Part shown: positions 26,101-35,270 of the stretch, piece after piece
How the letters are laid out: each line of letters opens with the position of its first letter
Position numbering within the stretch: the first letter of the stretch is position 1
Source of the DNA: Candidatus Sumerlaeota bacterium
GTDB lineage: Bacteria > Sumerlaeota > Sumerlaeia > Sumerlaeales > Sumerlaeaceae
NCBI GenBank assembly: GCA_012513815.1
Contig: JAAZBM010000011.1
Span: forward strand, 62,001-126,000
Direction: 5' to 3'
Length of the DNA stretch: 64,000 bases
The notes under the pieces: generated by a model
Seen by the model: the letters and a program-made list of their open reading frames with translations, nothing else
The model's database searches: none
What the model was told of the DNA's origin: nothing
Program-made: the position numbers and the translations under genes

Positions 26101-28038
26101 GTTTTTCGGAATGGTCAGCTGCATCAGAGAACGCGGTTTCGAATGAATACTATAATCGTTATCACGAGCGAATGTATACGAAGGCTCGGTCGTCACGTCG
26201 TGCGCCCAATCATTTGCTTTCGGGTCTCCAACGGGCGTCGTCAAATTCTCGTCACGAGCCTGTTGCGTCCCAAGATCGACATACTCGACACGATTCATCT
26301 CCTTGTCCAAAAACTCGACATAATCAATGTTCGCCGTCAACGCTCCAACGGAATCAACCTTCTTGTCATCAAACCGGAAGCGCAGGAAGTTCTTCACGTC
26401 GGGTTGCGGCTGTGGCATCGCGAACAAACCGTCATAATCCTCGGAGCTTTCACGCATCAGCCCACACATCTGATCCCATTTCTCGACAGTATCAAGCACG
26501 CAATTGTCGTTCTTGTACCATTGCGTTGGCGTCACAAAAACAACAGGGCGTCCGTTATATTGTAGCAGATTGCTCAAGCCGATTTTCGGCACACGCAACT
26601 CCGCGATATAGCTCAAATCGGCGGCAGCGGCCTCAACCGTCTTGGCAAAATTCGTAGGTGTATAGAACGGCGCAAGCAGGAACGGATTGTTGCTCCACCG
26701 ATCTGTGTTCAAAGTCTTTACCACCTCGTACAGGCTTTTTACATAGGGTTCATAACCTTCGTAATTGGCTTGGTCATTGAACACAAATCCGTCCGCGCCA
26801 AAATCGCGAGCCAGATTCACACTCCCGTTAATCCAACTCGGCTCACTCAAATCATATTCCTCAAACGCGCCAACCGATTCGTAGTTCAGCGGCGTATCGC
26901 TAAACTGGTCGGACGGAGCTGGGCTCTGAGCGCCCTTACCGCCATTGACCCAAATGCCTTTCTCGTTTTGGTCGGCAAATTCATTGAATGCGCGCCCCGC
27001 AAAATTCTTCACATCGTAATCATGCTTCGGGAAACGCAAGTAGTTCAATGGATAGCGAGTCGACATTATCGCCCGCTTGCCGAGAGACTTACCAAGCGAT
27101 TTACCGGGATTGATGAAGTAACACTTCGGGCACAAGCCACGGCCGCAAATCGTCGCGTTCTGCACATGGTTCTTGGGACGGCGATACCCCGCCCATTTGC
27201 CGCTGTAAAGAACATTGTTCGACGAATCGTACCAAACCTTTGGAGCAATGTGTGTCTGATAGACGGGCATCACTTTCTTCATGCGATACTTGTCGAAATC
27301 AGAATCGTCACGGTCGACTTTTCCATCGCCATCATTGTCCAACCCATCATGGAACACGCTCTCCTCCGACAACACGGTCTCGGACAGGATGCCCTTATGA
27401 ACCGTCATACTCGCGATTTGCATACGCAAATACTTTGGCTGCGTCGGAACAACAGACGTGTCCGAAGTGGGCAATATCACCAGTGAGAGTTGATTATAGC
27501 TCTTGGTCTGCGTCTTGTGCAAAGTTGTGTAACTGTCGATATTGAACGTCAGGTCTTCCCAACCGCCATTTGGATCTCCAGTCTCGTCCCACGTACCCAC
27601 GCGTTTCTCCATCGCCGGAGCAACAAACGTGGTCTCCCAGTTATCGGGATACGCCAGTTTTCCATCGCTCGCAATCGGACGCAGATAATAAAGCATTCCT
27701 TTTGTGACGCGAATCTTCATCCTTAAATAAGGATAAGTCGCAGAGTTAATTGTCTGTCCAAAAAAGAAAGTGACATATGCATTTTTGGTGACATTGTTTC
27801 CTATATATTTAGGATTCAAACCCTCAATCTTCAAAAGACCGGCACTCGAATCGATTGTCCCGGTCGCCGTATCGTTTCGGATATAGCTGCCCGAGAGCAA
27901 CGCTTTCATATCGCAGGACCATGCCATCAGGGAACTGTTGCGGGAATTATTCGGAATATCCTCTGCTGTGCCACTATATGCGAAGCCGCAGAAACTCAGC
28001 ATTGCGAATAACAGAAATATGGCAACACGAGATTTTAT
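23101..28038 (-). CDS. Giant exported GH99/WbsX-like protein with BACON and CARDB-type modules; ATA (or ATC) start
   Basis: 1645 residues if read from ATA at 28038. The first ATG (28002) lies inside the signal peptide; 12 codons upstream an ATA, preceded at 8 bases by GGAG (28047-28050), gives (M)KSRVAIFLLFAMLSFCGFA, a textbook signal. Order, numbered from the ATG at 28002: N-terminal beta-sandwich (1-200); a Ca-binding loop DGLDNDGDGKVDRDD (about 220); a large TIM-barrel-like region with TSWNEWGEGTAIEPT (about 817-830), diagnostic of GH99-like/WbsX domains; a BACON-like domain (about 960-1027, PNWSWTASSDASWLNL); then four CARDB-like modules ending PELDETNNYQFR. The conserved Glu residues suggest glycan hydrolysis or binding outside the cell; substrate unknown. 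Its tail modules match the protein at 62079. Confidence 0.82.
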   Translation of the reverse strand: MKSRVAIFLLFAMLSFCGFAYSGTAEDIPNNSRNSSLMAWSCDMKALLSGSYIRNDTATGTIDSSAGLLKIEGLNPKYIGNNVTKNAYVTFFFGQTINSATYPYLRMKIRVTKGMLYYLRPIASDGKLAYPDNWETTFVAPAMEKRVGTWDETGDPNGGWEDLTFNIDSYTTLHKTQTKSYNQLSLVILPTSDTSVVPTQPKYLRMQIASMTVHKGILSETVLSEESVFHDGLDNDGDGKVDRDDSDFDKYRMKKVMPVYQTHIAPKVWYDSSNNVLYSGKWAGYRRPKNHVQNATICGRGLCPKCYFINPGKSLGKSLGKRAIMSTRYPLNYLRFPKHDYDVKNFAGRAFNEFADQNEKGIWVNGGKGAQSPAPSDQFSDTPLNYESVGAFEEYDLSEPSWINGSVNLARDFGADGFVFNDQANYEGYEPYVKSLYEVVKTLNTDRWSNNPFLLAPFYTPTNFAKTVEAAAADLSYIAELRVPKIGLSNLLQYNGRPVVFVTPTQWYKNDNCVLDTVEKWDQMCGLMRESSEDYDGLFAMPQPQPDVKNFLRFRFDDKKVDSVGALTANIDYVEFLDKEMNRVEYVDLGTQQARDENLTTPVGDPKANDWAHDVTTEPSYTFARDNDYSIHSKPRSLMQLTIPKNVKYMRIRILAATGLPDSTQWVEMSVMPMSTPVNTLNNATDCGIRFSVTSNDWAIKTFRLTDLPDGFDFHNYTPQPKSELPVSLWGDVIPFINRYDHSGNYTTGFEGIANYVSGDSQTMRDVRSCVNYPYLQVATVRPRFDDSGLLYYEPTDSKRDYFTASNYGARMRLEFESVIKYGADSILITSWNEWGEGTAIEPTIEEGFLFVRLMLTYSLMYHDQMSTAKWPSETNLTIHRYDREGTTRRIKFVIGGSDTITFKDLPLKDSANIVLKRNNTVVSESASGNNWFRSGNNIIVNETNASGATWEISYESKLTYSLNSSLSTLPETGGRYSVNLVSEDPNWSWTASSDASWLNLENTSGTGSASIYFSVDANRTSADRVATITVGEASVSITQEKHMAEIQFSVSRLDMKVVTGKTASQDVVATQKTYATHLTGYTVSCDDNWLSVTPTYGENVGSAGLTHTVTVDSAGFSVGQHLESVVRFSPYPSSEQVTLPVSVDVISPVTNNLILSDADFSPDSSVAKSPGDAITASWSVSGTAESGMPYWLEMMPSKSGGFELLRSGQTICDSSKPSSYENPFTLTNSKAKVKWLPDGVYTLCPIVNRPGTSELGEVNYIDNWFPIPRKRLYVRNTIEPSCDLVIASHEINRNGLNVTIRATVKNNGPSAIPSSGCWAEIMRGTRDKEGKFTVSNYLGADAMLKSLAAGAQATIERSGKFPEDTVFAIMIDSTDLVPETDERNNFSLIDPNDPQFTGTVDIEMLDAVLDSSQAAPVSLDPSAGTSLKWSVTMRNNSSVAANDFYVELFPSQTGGLDQVRTGKTICWSAKASLAAYETKTITFTKPLNLISDGIYSLVAVANRSGVSGNIADSNPRNNSKTMKSRAVLHNATPAESDLELVEGGLTIARTGNNVQITGTVANAGTGASSQSWVEAWYGTMNAAGVFSRVNIIGRGVLVDTLQPGATQTFSISGTVPDGNWVIGVMTDITDIVPELDETNNYQFR

Positions 28039-28220
28039 GATTCAAACTCCATAATTATTTAGTTCTAAGGAAATACAACTTGATGGATTAGTAATATTTA
28101 CTCAACTATTCTTCTGACACGAAACAGATACTTGCGCCGTCATCACTTTAGCTGTGATTCACGTTCTCGTTTAGTGGTACACAATTACGTAATGCAAAAT
28201 CACATCTGAAAGGGTTTTCC

Positions 28221-31067
28221 ATGCTGCACATCATCAAATCTATTTGCGTCACTGCCATCATTCTTTGCTCCGCGACCATCGCGATTGCGGCGCCCCCAGA
28301 AAAATCCAAGGACACCATGGCGCTCATCGAACGCGACGGCATCAGAGTCGAGTTCAATAAGCCGCGTGGCATGATGGTTGAAGTCGACGGCGTGCCGTTC
28401 TCGTCGAACAGTCATCTGTGGGTTGTCAATGACATATGGAATCATCACTATGCCGGATACTTTCAGAATCCGCCTTTCGATGCGTCATTCAAACAGACGA
28501 CCGACACAATATCGTTCATGCTCAACGGCAACTTCAATGAATTCGAGGGCACACAAACCCTACAACTGCTCGGCGACCGCAAGCTTCGCATTCAGGTCGA
28601 CGGCTCACTCACCACGAACACCGAGGCGAATTTCGAATTCATGATTGCATCGGTCGCCGCCGGGTGGTATGCCGGAAGGAACTACAAAGTCGAGGACATT
28701 GACGGTAACACCAGCGAAGGCACCTTTACCATCACGCCGCCACCGACCGGCAAGCTCGCGGACTTCATCATCTCGCCGAGCATCAAACGGCTTGAAGTCG
28801 ACACCATCATGGGGCCGATTGTGATGACTGTCGAGGGAACGCACAAGGTCGTTGCCGCCGACTACCGCAACAACACATGGGAAGACAATACGATGCTTTT
28901 TGTCAATGGGGTCTTTTTTGAGAGAACATCCCCCAAAGCGCCGATTCACATGACAATCGAGTATCAGTTCCCGCCTGCCAAAACATCGGCCGCGACACCG
29001 GAATCCAGTTCCCTGATTGACACGGAAGGAATCATCGAGGATAAAGCGGTTATGAATCCTGACCCGGGACAGGATTACATCACGCCCCGCCCCAAGAGCA
29101 TCACATGGGGCAACGGCGCCACCTACATGCCGGACAAGACAATCGGCATCGCCTTCGAGGGAAACAAAACGGAGAAGGACACAGCGGAAATGAAGCTGAT
29201 GGTCGAGGCCCTCAACGCGGCGCTCGATCGGCTCTGCAAGGGCAAGGCCCATATCGTGAAACGTGATGTCGCGCAGCTTGTCCTCAAACTGGACGGAACG
29301 TTCCAACCCGACAAATACGACCACTACACACTCGTCGTCAACGAAGATTCCGGTCTGCGCGCGCTCTACAAAAACTACACCATCATCACGGCGGCCTCCC
29401 TCAAAGGCCTCTGGTCGGGCATCGGCGCTTACCGCCAGCTCTTCCGTTACGCTGACGGGAAGTTCGGCATCCGCCGCGCTGTCATCGACGACTACGCGAC
29501 TCTGCCTTTCAGAAGCATTCAATTCTTTACGGGCAAAGACAGCCTCGAACTTCACAAGAAAATTTTTGGCGACCTCATGCCCATCATTCGCGCCAACCCA
29601 GTGACCTACGAGCTTGATTATATGGGTTGGTCAAAGTTCCCGAAGATGTTTAACAAACAATATGGCGCCAAGAACAGTGACGTTCGTGCCATCGCGAAAG
29701 TCGCCAAGCAAAACGGCATCGAGGTTGTCCCCCTGATTAACACTTATGGCCACGCGGAATGGATGATTGATAATCCAACGTATAAGAAACTCGCGGATGA
29801 CCCGGAGAAGCCTTTCTGCTATGACGCGACGAACCCCGAAGTCTACAAAATCTGCGAGAAGATTTATGAGGAAGCCATCGAAATCTTTAAGCCCTATATC
29901 ATCCACATCGGACATGACGAGATTTACGCACCGACGTTCCCCAAGAAGGACATCGCCAAAAAGGTCGGCGCCAAGAAGCTCATTATGGACGACATCCTGT
30001 ACTGGCACAACTTCCTCAAGAAACGCAACATCAGAACGATGATTTGGGGCGACATGTTCCTCGGGCCGGGCGAATCAATCGACTCGACGAACGCGAAATC
30101 TGTGGAGCAGGCTAAGGAATGGCGCAGCATGCTGCCACGCGATATCATGTTCGCCGATTGGCACTACGCGCCGGGAAAACCCGAACAGTACAAGAGCGTC
30201 AAACTGCTCGCGGACGAAGGCTTTGACGTCGTCGGCGCGCCATGGTATTCGACAGTCAACATCGTCAACTTTACCAGCGCGACAGCGCAAGCGGCGATGG
30301 ACACAACCAGCGGAATGCACGCGCTCGGAATGATGCAGACAACGTGGGCGGGCTATAGCTTCGACAAGAATTCCATTGATGGCGCACGCAAACAATACGC
30401 CGCTTATGTTGCCGCAGCGGATGCCGCGTGGAACGGCGGGGACCTGCCGGTTGACAAATGGAACTATAACTTCTTCGAGGCCTTCGCTCGCATCATGGGC
30501 GACACGGGACTTGTTCCGGACACAGTCGGCGGATGGTACGCGGATTTGTCGGCAGACGCGAATGTCACGCTCGCCGATTTGGGATATCCCAAGACGGAGC
30601 CATCGCCATACCTCGGACGTATCCGGTTCGCCCCCGACGGCAAAGACGCCGCCAAAGGCGTGATGCTCTATGGACAACTCACCAAGGGCGGCGACACCGC
30701 GGCGAACGCGCTTGTCCTGAATATCAACAAAAAAGCGAAGAAGGTAGTCTTTGCGACGGCCACTCCTTACTATCAGTACTACGGCAAGGAAATAGCGAAG
30801 ACCATCATCACCTATACGGACGGTACAACGCAGTCGTTTAACTGGGTCATGGCGGAAAACACGCTCGCGACCGAGGACTATCGCAACCGCCCGAACACAC
30901 CCGAACTGGAGACGGTGACCGACCCCGAAACGGGCAAAAAGCGTTATCTGCATGCCTTTGTCTGGGAGAATCCTAAACCCACCAAAGTCATCAAGACAAT
31001 CACCCTCGAATCCAACAAAGCGGGCTGCAGCCTTTCCGTCTTTGGTGTCGCAGGGCTCGACAAATAA
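28221..31067 (+). CDS. Exported GH20 beta-N-acetylhexosaminidase
   Basis: 948 residues with AAAGGG before the ATG and a signal peptide (IIKSICVTAIILCSATIAIA). Residues 30-270 are a beta-rich N-terminal domain; 290-420 resemble the GH20 alpha/beta domain (DYITPRPKSITWG, GLWSGIGAYRQLF); the catalytic barrel follows, with the Asp-Glu pair in IIHIGHDEIYAP (about residues 563-574), the hallmark of substrate-assisted GH20 catalysis. A roughly 200-residue C-terminal beta region ends the protein. It would release terminal GlcNAc/GalNAc from glycans such as mucin or chitin. Divergent from the giant GH99-like gene, with a shared 180-base upstream region. Confidence 0.87.
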   Translation: MLHIIKSICVTAIILCSATIAIAAPPEKSKDTMALIERDGIRVEFNKPRGMMVEVDGVPFSSNSHLWVVNDIWNHHYAGYFQNPPFDASFKQTTDTISFMLNGNFNEFEGTQTLQLLGDRKLRIQVDGSLTTNTEANFEFMIASVAAGWYAGRNYKVEDIDGNTSEGTFTITPPPTGKLADFIISPSIKRLEVDTIMGPIVMTVEGTHKVVAADYRNNTWEDNTMLFVNGVFFERTSPKAPIHMTIEYQFPPAKTSAATPESSSLIDTEGIIEDKAVMNPDPGQDYITPRPKSITWGNGATYMPDKTIGIAFEGNKTEKDTAEMKLMVEALNAALDRLCKGKAHIVKRDVAQLVLKLDGTFQPDKYDHYTLVVNEDSGLRALYKNYTIITAASLKGLWSGIGAYRQLFRYADGKFGIRRAVIDDYATLPFRSIQFFTGKDSLELHKKIFGDLMPIIRANPVTYELDYMGWSKFPKMFNKQYGAKNSDVRAIAKVAKQNGIEVVPLINTYGHAEWMIDNPTYKKLADDPEKPFCYDATNPEVYKICEKIYEEAIEIFKPYIIHIGHDEIYAPTFPKKDIAKKVGAKKLIMDDILYWHNFLKKRNIRTMIWGDMFLGPGESIDSTNAKSVEQAKEWRSMLPRDIMFADWHYAPGKPEQYKSVKLLADEGFDVVGAPWYSTVNIVNFTSATAQAAMDTTSGMHALGMMQTTWAGYSFDKNSIDGARKQYAAYVAAADAAWNGGDLPVDKWNYNFFEAFARIMGDTGLVPDTVGGWYADLSADANVTLADLGYPKTEPSPYLGRIRFAPDGKDAAKGVMLYGQLTKGGDTAANALVLNINKKAKKVVFATATPYYQYYGKEIAKTIITYTDGTTQSFNWVMAENTLATEDYRNRPNTPELETVTDPETGKKRYLHAFVWENPKPTKVIKTITLESNKAGCSLSVFGVAGLDK

Positions 31068-31248
31068 CCGGCGCGAACATCGCGTCATCCTCGTGGCTTG
31101 AGACGGAATCTCTTTCGACATAGAAAAAAATGCATATAATGATAAATAATGCTTTACTTTTGTCGGAGAATTGCGCATAATATAAATATAAGTGGTAGAA
31201 AACCATAATCACATTACACATTATAATTTTGGAAAAGGATTTACTTGC

Positions 31249-32706
31249 ATGAACAAACTTAGTATTGTCGCCCTTGCAGCGTGCGCATTTGCGCTCGCGT
31301 CTGCAGCCGACGCCATCCCATACGCATCAAGAGTTGCGGTGACTAACAAAAGTGTTAGCACAAACGCAAACATTGATGTCACCTACCTTCTAAACGAAGC
31401 GGCGGAATCGGTCACAGTGAAACTGCTTGACTCAACGATGGCAACGGTCGCCACCGCTGTTGGCACAACCGCAGCCGGCTTGAACAGCGCTACAATCACA
31501 GCCCCCGCCACACCCGGCACCTATCGTGTCCAGATTGATGTGGCTTGCGCGGCTAAGGAAACTCCTTACCTTATCGCGGGCAAGTACTCGAAAGGAACCG
31601 CAACTAACCCATTTGCCGGTTATACCGAAATAACGACACAGGATCTCTTTTCAGGGTATTCTCCCCGCGCGGCTATGGTTGAGTTGAATCAGGATTCCGA
31701 CAATTTCGGTATGATTTACACCTTCTCGAACTATGTGCCAGCAGCCACACCGGCTATTCAGCACTGCGGTGCCGTGTTATTTGATTCCCAGTTGAATTTC
31801 TGGGATCCAACGGAAAGCCAAGACGGATTTGAGAAGATGATTATGAAAGCGCCGACGCCTGCGGGAACACAGGCATGGAATGCTGACTATTTGCCATGGG
31901 ATAAGAACGTCATTCAGTATACAGGACAAGCAGGTATCGCTGAAACAGCCTATCACACAGCCGGCTTGACTGACGAATTGGCGGTTGCCAAGGGCAGTTC
32001 TGACTTTGACACCTATCCTCGCGGTGGTTGCGCATTCGAGGCCAATAGCAAAAAGTATATCATGGTCGCAAATGGAGCGGCATGGAATCGCTTTGAGTTG
32101 GACGAGAATAACGCTGTGATTGCAGGAACAAAAGTAACTATTTTAACTGCCGGTGGCTATTCTAAACTGGCGTTAAATTATGATGGAAAAGTCTACGGAC
32201 TTGACAGAGGCGCCACAGCTGACAATGATGGCGTTCAGGCACAGATTTATCGTTGGTCGCCTGAGTATCTCGCAGGGATTACCGAAACTGTCAACATCAC
32301 GGATTCGACCTACGAATGGAAAATCAATTGTCACCCAATCCGTGTCGCCGCGGCAAGCGTTGGCCCCATGGGCATGAGATTTGACTCCAAAGGTGATTTG
32401 TACTGCATCAGCCGCTACGACACCGGTTCAGGTGTCTTCTTTATCGGCAATGCGTCCGAAGCTTCCTTGGTCAAAGACGCATCCGTTGATGACCTGATCT
32501 TCATGTATCCATATTCCGTAAACACGACTTATGGCAACATTGGAATTGATCCCGTTGGCAACTTTATCGTTACCGACAATTCGAAAGAAGCCTGCGGTAT
32601 CATGAGCCCTGCGTATGCAGCCGGTACATATGCGACAAAAGCACCGCTTTCGCAGAACGTCACAGTCACCTATCCCGCAGCTGTTACGGATTGGTCTCTG
32701 AAATAG
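31249..32706 (+). CDS. Exported propeller-like protein with Ig-like N-domain and VTDWSLK tail
   Basis: 485 residues from the ATG at 31249 (AAAAGGA about 10 bases upstream); the longer GTG frame lacks a signal. The signal peptide is MNKLSIVALAACAFALASA. A FlgD-like Ig domain (SVTVKLLDSTMATVATAV to GTYRVQIDV) is followed by blade-like repeats typical of NHL/six-bladed propellers (GYSPRAAMVELNQD, GPMGMRFDSKGDLYCISRYD, NIGIDPVGNFIVTDN). The YSPR block is shared with the protein at 33783, so the two are homologous. It ends AVTDWSLK. No catalytic residues are evident; it may bind or degrade extracellular glycan or be a surface structural protein. A terminator follows. Confidence 0.75.
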   Translation: MNKLSIVALAACAFALASAADAIPYASRVAVTNKSVSTNANIDVTYLLNEAAESVTVKLLDSTMATVATAVGTTAAGLNSATITAPATPGTYRVQIDVACAAKETPYLIAGKYSKGTATNPFAGYTEITTQDLFSGYSPRAAMVELNQDSDNFGMIYTFSNYVPAATPAIQHCGAVLFDSQLNFWDPTESQDGFEKMIMKAPTPAGTQAWNADYLPWDKNVIQYTGQAGIAETAYHTAGLTDELAVAKGSSDFDTYPRGGCAFEANSKKYIMVANGAAWNRFELDENNAVIAGTKVTILTAGGYSKLALNYDGKVYGLDRGATADNDGVQAQIYRWSPEYLAGITETVNITDSTYEWKINCHPIRVAAASVGPMGMRFDSKGDLYCISRYDTGSGVFFIGNASEASLVKDASVDDLIFMYPYSVNTTYGNIGIDPVGNFIVTDNSKEACGIMSPAYAAGTYATKAPLSQNVTVTYPAAVTDWSLK

Positions 32707-32751
32707 TCTTTGATAAATTGATTCGCGCACCGCGCGATGAATTATAGAATG

Positions 32752-32791
32752 AAGAACCCTTTCTCAAATATTTGGAGAGAGGGTTCTTTTT
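32752..32791 (+). terminator. Intrinsic terminator after the first propeller-like gene
   Basis: A 14-bp stem with one G-U pair (32752-32765 with 32775-32788) is followed by TTTTTA. It overlaps the upstream region of the next lipoprotein gene, whose ATG is at 32817, so that gene is probably expressed by read-through or from a promoter not seen. Confidence 0.85.
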
Positions 32792-32816
32792 ATTACCTAT
32801 AAGGGAAAATGAAATA

Positions 32817-33641
32817 ATGATAACGAATCAACATAAGTTTTTATGCCTTGCGGCTATCGTTGCCACAGCAGCTATAATGATAACAGCTTGCGGAAATTCT
32901 GACAAAAACGCGCAGTCTGACGACTCCGGAAAATCTTCGGTGACGACAAGACGGCATCCACAGAAGAGGACACGTGCCGCGAAACGCAGAGTCACCAATG
33001 ATAAGGCAACCTCCGCAACCATGGCAGATGATAAGACATCAACCGCGGCCGATGAATTGACTTCATCGCCGGAAGAACTCGCGGCGGCACTCAAGTCTAA
33101 GGAAGAGGCACGTCTTGCAGCAGAAATTCAGGCAAGACCGAAGATTCTCACATCGACGCTTCCGGCACGAGTGATTATTCATGAGCCTCCCGTTGACCCA
33201 GTCGTGGAAGCCGAGAAATTCCTCGCGACGCTACCGCCGTTGCCACCGCCAACGTTCGATTTGAATACGACGCTCTCGCAGGAACAGTGGAAGACGATGC
33301 CGACGGATGCCGCAGTGAGTCAGGCCAATGCGAAATTCCGGAAACTCATTGAGGCGTCGCCCGTGGAACAGCCTCTCAACAAAGAGGAATTTAAGGCGAC
33401 GGCGAATTATCTGCGCGGATATATGGACAAGCTTACGACGCTCAACTATGACAATGCGGATTTCGCGACAATCAAAGATAAACGGGAAACAATGTCGCAA
33501 TTTGTCATTGACGCTTCGACCTGTCTTGAGGAAACCACCGAGGGAAAGATGTCAACCGAACAGCGGCAACGGCAGTATAAGCAGGCAGCGGGATATCTCA
33601 AGCAAGCCGAAGCTCTTGCCCGTGCCTCGTCAACGAAATAG
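32817..33641 (+). CDS. Putative lipoprotein of unknown function
   Basis: 274 residues from the ATG at 32817 (AAGGGA about 10 bases upstream). The lipobox is IMITAC (Cys about 25) after FLCLAAIVATAAIM. A low-complexity Ser/Thr/Lys/Ala stretch (residues 27-95) is followed by a helical region with Pro-rich PPVDPVVEAEKF and PPLPPPTFDLN and a C-terminal coiled-coil-like part rich in Lys, Gln and Glu. No family is recognised. Strong hydrophilic and helical character suggests a periplasmic scaffold or adaptor. A terminator follows. Confidence 0.7.
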   Translation: MITNQHKFLCLAAIVATAAIMITACGNSDKNAQSDDSGKSSVTTRRHPQKRTRAAKRRVTNDKATSATMADDKTSTAADELTSSPEELAAALKSKEEARLAAEIQARPKILTSTLPARVIIHEPPVDPVVEAEKFLATLPPLPPPTFDLNTTLSQEQWKTMPTDAAVSQANAKFRKLIEASPVEQPLNKEEFKATANYLRGYMDKLTTLNYDNADFATIKDKRETMSQFVIDASTCLEETTEGKMSTEQRQRQYKQAAGYLKQAEALARASSTK

Positions 33642-33715
33642 GGGATTTCGGTTCGACAGCATCAGGCTTGGTCGGGTTCATGATTGTTGTTCTGCCGTTT
33701 CACGAAAACAAAAAG

Positions 33716-33748
33716 CGCCGCCGCGGTTTTCCGCGACGGCGTCTTTCT
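33716..33748 (+). terminator. Intrinsic terminator after the lipoprotein gene
   Basis: An 11-bp GC-rich stem with one mismatch (33716-33726 with 33731-33741) and TTTT loop is followed by TCTTTCTTT. A weaker 7-bp hairpin (TGAGAGT/ACTCTCA, 33750-33770) lies next to it and may belong to the convergent gene. Confidence 0.8.
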
Positions 33749-33782
33749 TTGAGAGTGCTAAAGACTCTCATCTAAATTCCGA

Positions 33783-35270
33783 TTACATAACTTCCCAGTT
33801 TTCAACACCGGCTGCGGAAACGGTCAGCTGCTGGCTTGACGGTGCGGGTGTGGTGAACTTGTTTTCTGTTGTAGGCATCTCAAAGACACGCAAACGTTCA
33901 TCGTTGGCAGATGTTGTATAAAGGTTACCTGCGGCGTCGAACGCACAGTTTGCGCGACCGGAACCTGCAGCAGGAGTCTCGGCGAACGAAGTCACAACAG
34001 GCGCTCCGGCGCTGTAGTCAACATCGCAAACAATATAGTTTGAGTTTATGGTGTTCAACGTTGCAATGCGTTTGCCGTCTTTAGTGACAGCGAAGGAACC
34101 ACGGTCGTTACCGCCGCCATTGAGGATGTTAGGATCCGCGGAACCGCTGTTATAGTCGATTGTGGTGTTATCGGTTCCGACAACGTGCATGAAGCAAGGA
34201 AGACCCGCTGTATCGGCTGAACGATATTGCGAGAACCACCATCCGCCTGCGCCTTGGCCATCAGGACCAAATGTGCCGTTACCATTGCCAAGAACACTAG
34301 CATTCTGGAAAACGACGTCGGGTTTGGTTCCGATTTTGCCTGTGCCGATATTCCATTTCAAAATGCCGAGGTAAGCACCATATGTATCAGTTACCTGACC
34401 ATCACAAGACAAATCTTCGTTACCGGCATAAATCACACGGTTTTCGCCTGTACCTTCGACATAAATAGAAGATGTCGAGCCGATAACTTCTTCGCTAGCG
34501 CCATTTGTCCAAACGCCGGTTGCAGACATTGTCATGCCGTCCGCAAGCAAGCTCTCAAAATTTCCGGAAGGATTGGCTGGATCCATTGTCCAGATACCGG
34601 AGTTGCTATCAGCCCATGAGGTAATGTAGACTGTTCCTTCTTCATCAACACACATTCTAAAAGGATCTGCTGATTTGGTCCAAGCGACACCACCTTCATA
34701 AGCAGTGGCGCCTTGACCGGTGCAGTCTGTAAGAGCTGCATCAAGCACATAGATACCGGCGGTGAGGAAGCGGGTTGCGCCACCGGCGGAAGATTGTCCG
34801 CCCATGGTTTCTGAAACATAAACGCGACCAAAATAGGGGCTTTCGAAGCTGTTGTCAACGACTACGCCACCGCGAGGTGAGTAGAATTGCATTAATTCGC
34901 TCGCGTCATCAGAAATCATTCTGGCGGCGTCAATCGTGTCGCCATTGGCTTCGATTTCCCACTTATACTGACCGGCGGCAGCTTTTGTGTTGTCATCTTT
35001 TTTCAAATCCCATGTCGCGCTCTGTACGCCTTTGGCCTTTGCGCCAAGGTCCATTGTTCTCACGACGGTGTCCGAGCTATCTTTGATAATAAGCTTGACA
35101 TTGGTTGCGTCGGTATTGAGAACGAACGAGACGGGTGCGGCGGTGTCCGAACCGGTGCCCGCTTTAAGTTCGGAAGCGTAAACGGCTGCCGATGCATTGC
35201 TTGTGAATGCGACTGCGCAAAGCGCAAGTGCCGCAACACTTAATGATTTTTTAAACATATTTTTTTTCAT
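33783..35270 (-). CDS. Exported propeller-like protein with Ig-like N-domain and VENWEVM tail
   Basis: 495 residues with signal peptide KSLSVAALALCAVAFTSNA. AAAGGA sits close to the ATG at 35270; Met5 is a possible alternative start. An N-terminal FlgD/Ig-like domain (NVKLIIKDSSDTVVRTMDLG, AAAGQYKWEIEA) precedes propeller-like blades with YSPRGGVVVDNSFESPYFG, a hallmark shared with the protein at 31249, and repeated DAAGNLYTTSANDERL-type segments. It ends GVENWEVM, a variant of the tail in the other propeller-like proteins. Cysteines are few. A likely minus-strand promoter (35314-35343) precedes it. Probably a surface or secreted protein; function unknown. Confidence 0.75.
   Translation of the reverse strand: MKKNMFKKSLSVAALALCAVAFTSNASAAVYASELKAGTGSDTAAPVSFVLNTDATNVKLIIKDSSDTVVRTMDLGAKAKGVQSATWDLKKDDNTKAAAGQYKWEIEANGDTIDAARMISDDASELMQFYSPRGGVVVDNSFESPYFGRVYVSETMGGQSSAGGATRFLTAGIYVLDAALTDCTGQGATAYEGGVAWTKSADPFRMCVDEEGTVYITSWADSNSGIWTMDPANPSGNFESLLADGMTMSATGVWTNGASEEVIGSTSSIYVEGTGENRVIYAGNEDLSCDGQVTDTYGAYLGILKWNIGTGKIGTKPDVVFQNASVLGNGNGTFGPDGQGAGGWWFSQYRSADTAGLPCFMHVVGTDNTTIDYNSGSADPNILNGGGNDRGSFAVTKDGKRIATLNTINSNYIVCDVDYSAGAPVVTSFAETPAAGSGRANCAFDAAGNLYTTSANDERLRVFEMPTTENKFTTPAPSSQQLTVSAAGVENWEVM

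Noticed and set aside
27340-27360. DGLDNDGDGKVDRDD in the giant protein as a dockerin
   Set aside because: Only a single Ca-binding loop is present; a dockerin needs two such loops with helices, and no cohesin is visible.
28140-28195. Small palindromes (ATCAC/GTGAT and ATTACGTAAT) upstream of the GH20 gene as operators
   Set aside because: Short and AT-rich, without match to a known operator type; expected by chance in such gaps.
30075-31178. Minus-strand open frame of 367 codons opposite the GH20 gene
   Set aside because: Antisense shadow in a high-GC-third-position region; no supporting start site or motif.
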